5,861 bases of DNA. Source: a bacterium. Its GTDB lineage: Bacteria; JAMCPX01. Made by a program: the position numbers and the translations under genes. Of the stretch, positions 4,077 to 5,861 are shown piece by piece. The DNA lies in assembly GCA_027364825.1 (NCBI GenBank), contig DAHXOM010000393.1:1-5861 (forward strand), written 5' to 3'. How positions within the stretch are numbered: position 1 is the stretch's first letter; every line of letters starts with the position of its first letter. A model generated the notes under the pieces. That model saw nothing but the letters and a program-made list of their open reading frames with translations, had not been told where the DNA came from and made no database searches.

Positions 4077-5861
4077 TTATGCCGGTGCTATGAGAAGTTC
4101 TATGAGCTCTGCCCTTGACAATTTTTTAAGGATTGCATCATCACTCTCTACAATGCTGTTCATGAGGAGGGATTTCTGCTTTATCATGGTGTCTATCTTT
4201 TCCTCGAGTGTACCCCGCGTTATGAGCTTAAAGACCTGAACACTCTTTTTCTGTCCTATCCGGTGGACCCTGTCCGTTGCCTGATCTTCCCGTGCTGCAT
4301 TCCACCAACGGTCATAGTGGATTACCACCGATGCCGATGTTAAGTCTATGCCGAGACCGCCCGCCAGCAGGCTGCCGACAAACACCCTGCAGTCCGGATT
4401 GTCCTGGAATTTCTTTATTACCGCTGCACGGTTTCGTGTAGACCCCCGCAGGGATGAAAATTCTATGTGTTTGGTTTTCAGCCACTGTTCTATAAGCGAC
4501 ATCATTTCAAGATACTGGCTGAATACAACAATCTTCTCTCCGGAATCTATCGCCTCTTCCATAATTTCTTTGAATAATTCGAACTTGCCCGAAGTGTATG
4601 CGCTGTTATGATCTTTTATAACAAGCGAGGGATGATCGCACAGCCTTTTCAGTTTCGTTATCAATGCAAAAATGTGCAGGTAATCGATGGGCTTTGACTC
4701 ATCTCTCAATTTTTTTATCAGCACTTTCCCGCGCGCATCGACAAGGCTTCTGTAGAGAGAGACCTGGTGCGCCGTGAGTGAACAGTGCCGTATGTCCTCA
4801 ATCTTTGCGGGCAGGTCATCAAGCACATCTGATTTCAATCTTCTTAATTTAAACGGATGGATGACCTTCTTCAGTACCTTCATCTTGCCAGCATCGTTGT
4901 GTTTTGTTATCGGTGTATCGTAGTTTTGTGTAAATGTTTTCAGCGATCCGAGATAGCCCGGTTCAAGGAAATCAAAGATCGACCATAACTCCGTGAGCCT
5001 GTTCTCGATTGGCGTACCGGTCAGGGCAAGCCGGTGCCGTGCAGCAAGAAGTTTGGAAGATTTATATGCCCTTGTCGTAAAGTTCTTTATCTTTTGCGCC
5101 TCGTCAAGCACTGCATACTCCCACGGCTGTTTTGACAGCGTATCGATGTCGTGAGACATAATGGTGTAGGTAGTAAGCACTACGTGATACGGTTGAACGG
5201 CATCAAGGGAACGCGCTTTGTCATAATACCTGTTAATCACGATCCACGGCAGGTACTCCCGCAGTTTCGACTCCCAGTGATCCATAACAGAGGTCGGTAC
5301 AACGATAATCGAAGGCAGTGAGGCACCGTTCCCGTAGATCGCCGAGAGGAGAGCCATGGTCTGATGTGTCTTTCCAAGCCCCATTTCATCTGCAAGCACA
5401 CCATTCAGTTGGTTCCTGTATAAGAAATGCAGCCAGTCATACCCGGATTTTTGATAGTCCCTTAATATGCCCTTCATAGAAGATACCGCCGGAGCACCGG
5501 TAATTTCAGTTACGCGGTTCAGGATGGAATAAAAATTATTTACTGAGGGAGGTTCCTCCATGCGTACACTATCGTGAAGCTCGGCCCTCAATCTCGTGTA
5601 CGAAAGCCTTGATACCTTTACCCTGCCCTCCTCGATAATCCCCGTATCTTTCCATCTTTTAATAATATCATCCGGAACATAAACCCAGTCATTGTCTTTT
5701 TTCACAAATCCGTCTTTATTCCTCAGTGCGGTAAGTTCATCGATGTTCAAAGATACCCCGGCTGTTTCGTAATAAGGAGCAAGATAAAACCAGTCACCGC
5801 TGCCTTCTACGCCGATATGTTTGAGCTCAGGCCCCGGGAGTATATGGGTATTCTTTATACG
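4077..5861 (-). CDS. SNF2-family DNA-dependent ATPase (helicase-like), N-terminus beyond the window
   Basis: The frame stays open to the window edge, so at least 594 residues are visible and the true start is outside. Numbered from the first visible residue, the SNF2 motifs are complete: motif I DEMGLGKT (158-165), Ia-like IIVVPTSVMDHWE (185-197), motif II DEAQ (253-256), motif III LALTGTPIENR (278-288), motif IV KIVVFSQYLEMM (443-454), motif V GLGIDLTSAS (502-511) and motif VI DQATDRVHRIGQ (526-537). The end, LSRAELIELLIAP, is typical of bacterial SNF2 proteins. The first about 65 residues, with SGDWFYLAPYY (19-29) and VSLNIDEL (36-43), look like the SNF2-associated region of bacterial members, so the in-frame TTG at 5750 is not a credible start. 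Such proteins use ATP to move along DNA and remodel protein-DNA contacts; the partner here is unknown. No nuclease or methylase neighbour is visible to suggest a defence system. The last base of the stop is 60 bases from the MmgE/PrpD start on the same strand. Confidence 0.95.
   Translation of the reverse strand, partial: RIKNTHILPGPELKHIGVEGSGDWFYLAPYYETAGVSLNIDELTALRNKDGFVKKDNDWVYVPDDIIKRWKDTGIIEEGRVKVSRLSYTRLRAELHDSVRMEEPPSVNNFYSILNRVTEITGAPAVSSMKGILRDYQKSGYDWLHFLYRNQLNGVLADEMGLGKTHQTMALLSAIYGNGASLPSIIVVPTSVMDHWESKLREYLPWIVINRYYDKARSLDAVQPYHVVLTTYTIMSHDIDTLSKQPWEYAVLDEAQKIKNFTTRAYKSSKLLAARHRLALTGTPIENRLTELWSIFDFLEPGYLGSLKTFTQNYDTPITKHNDAGKMKVLKKVIHPFKLRRLKSDVLDDLPAKIEDIRHCSLTAHQVSLYRSLVDARGKVLIKKLRDESKPIDYLHIFALITKLKRLCDHPSLVIKDHNSAYTSGKFELFKEIMEEAIDSGEKIVVFSQYLEMMSLIEQWLKTKHIEFSSLRGSTRNRAAVIKKFQDNPDCRVFVGSLLAGGLGIDLTSASVVIHYDRWWNAAREDQATDRVHRIGQKKSVQVFKLITRGTLEEKIDTMIKQKSLLMNSIVESDDAILKKLSRAELIELLIAPA

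Noticed and set aside
4077..5861. SNF2 protein as part of a phage-defence system
   Set aside because: Some defence systems use SNF2-like ATPases, but the visible neighbours are metabolic and no nuclease, methylase or phospholipase-D-type partner is seen. The motifs fit ordinary bacterial SNF2 proteins.
1..5861. CRISPR array, tandem repeats or transposon ends
   Set aside because: No regularly spaced repeats, no terminal inverted repeats with a transposase and no low-complexity tandem arrays were found on reading through the window.

Overview
The window holds four protein genes and the tail of a tRNA gene, in two converging groups. On the + strand are the last 20 bases of a tRNA-Ser, a likely terminator, a strong sigma70-like promoter, and a 551-residue protein joining a metallophosphoesterase to a GS-x10-DxD nucleotidyltransferase. 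On the - strand, read from right to left, are an SNF2-family ATPase cut by the right edge of the window, an MmgE/PrpD-family protein, and a protein of the phosphosulfolactate synthase (ComA)/HSA32 family. The two groups converge at about 1756-1801.

Organism: the genes are bacterial, as shown by Shine-Dalgarno sites, a bacterial tRNA-Ser end without encoded CCA, a sigma70-like promoter and a bacterial SNF2 layout. Base composition is moderate, near 50% GC by eye. MmgE/PrpD plus a ComA/HSA32-type protein would fit an anaerobic Desulfobacterota-like (deltaproteobacterial, perhaps syntrophic) organism. That placement is an inference and no marker gene here settles it.

Layout: 1-99 is tRNA tail, hairpin with T-run, and promoter. 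100-1755 is the fusion enzyme, whose promoter lies so close to the ATG that the mRNA should be leaderless. 1756-1801 is a short convergent spacer with small hairpins but no convincing terminator. 1802-2638 and 2622-4016 are the ComA/HSA32-like gene and the MmgE/PrpD gene. Their coding regions overlap by 17 bases, and a perfect Shine-Dalgarno for the downstream gene sits inside the upstream one, so they very probably form a translationally coupled pair acting in one pathway. 4017-4076 separates this pair from the SNF2 gene and carries a possible promoter plus an 8-bp inverted repeat that covers the MmgE/PrpD ribosome binding site. 4077 to the window end is the SNF2 ATPase.

Most notable: (1) the phosphoesterase-nucleotidyltransferase fusion, which could be a two-way enzyme that adds and removes a nucleotide; (2) the ComA relative resembles plant HSA32 more than true phosphosulfolactate synthases, lacks many residues expected for PEP/sulfite chemistry, and is tied to an MmgE/PrpD lyase; (3) the inverted repeat over the start of that operon. 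I see no CRISPR array, insertion sequence, integrase or phage gene. There is no gene-free stretch over 300 bases.
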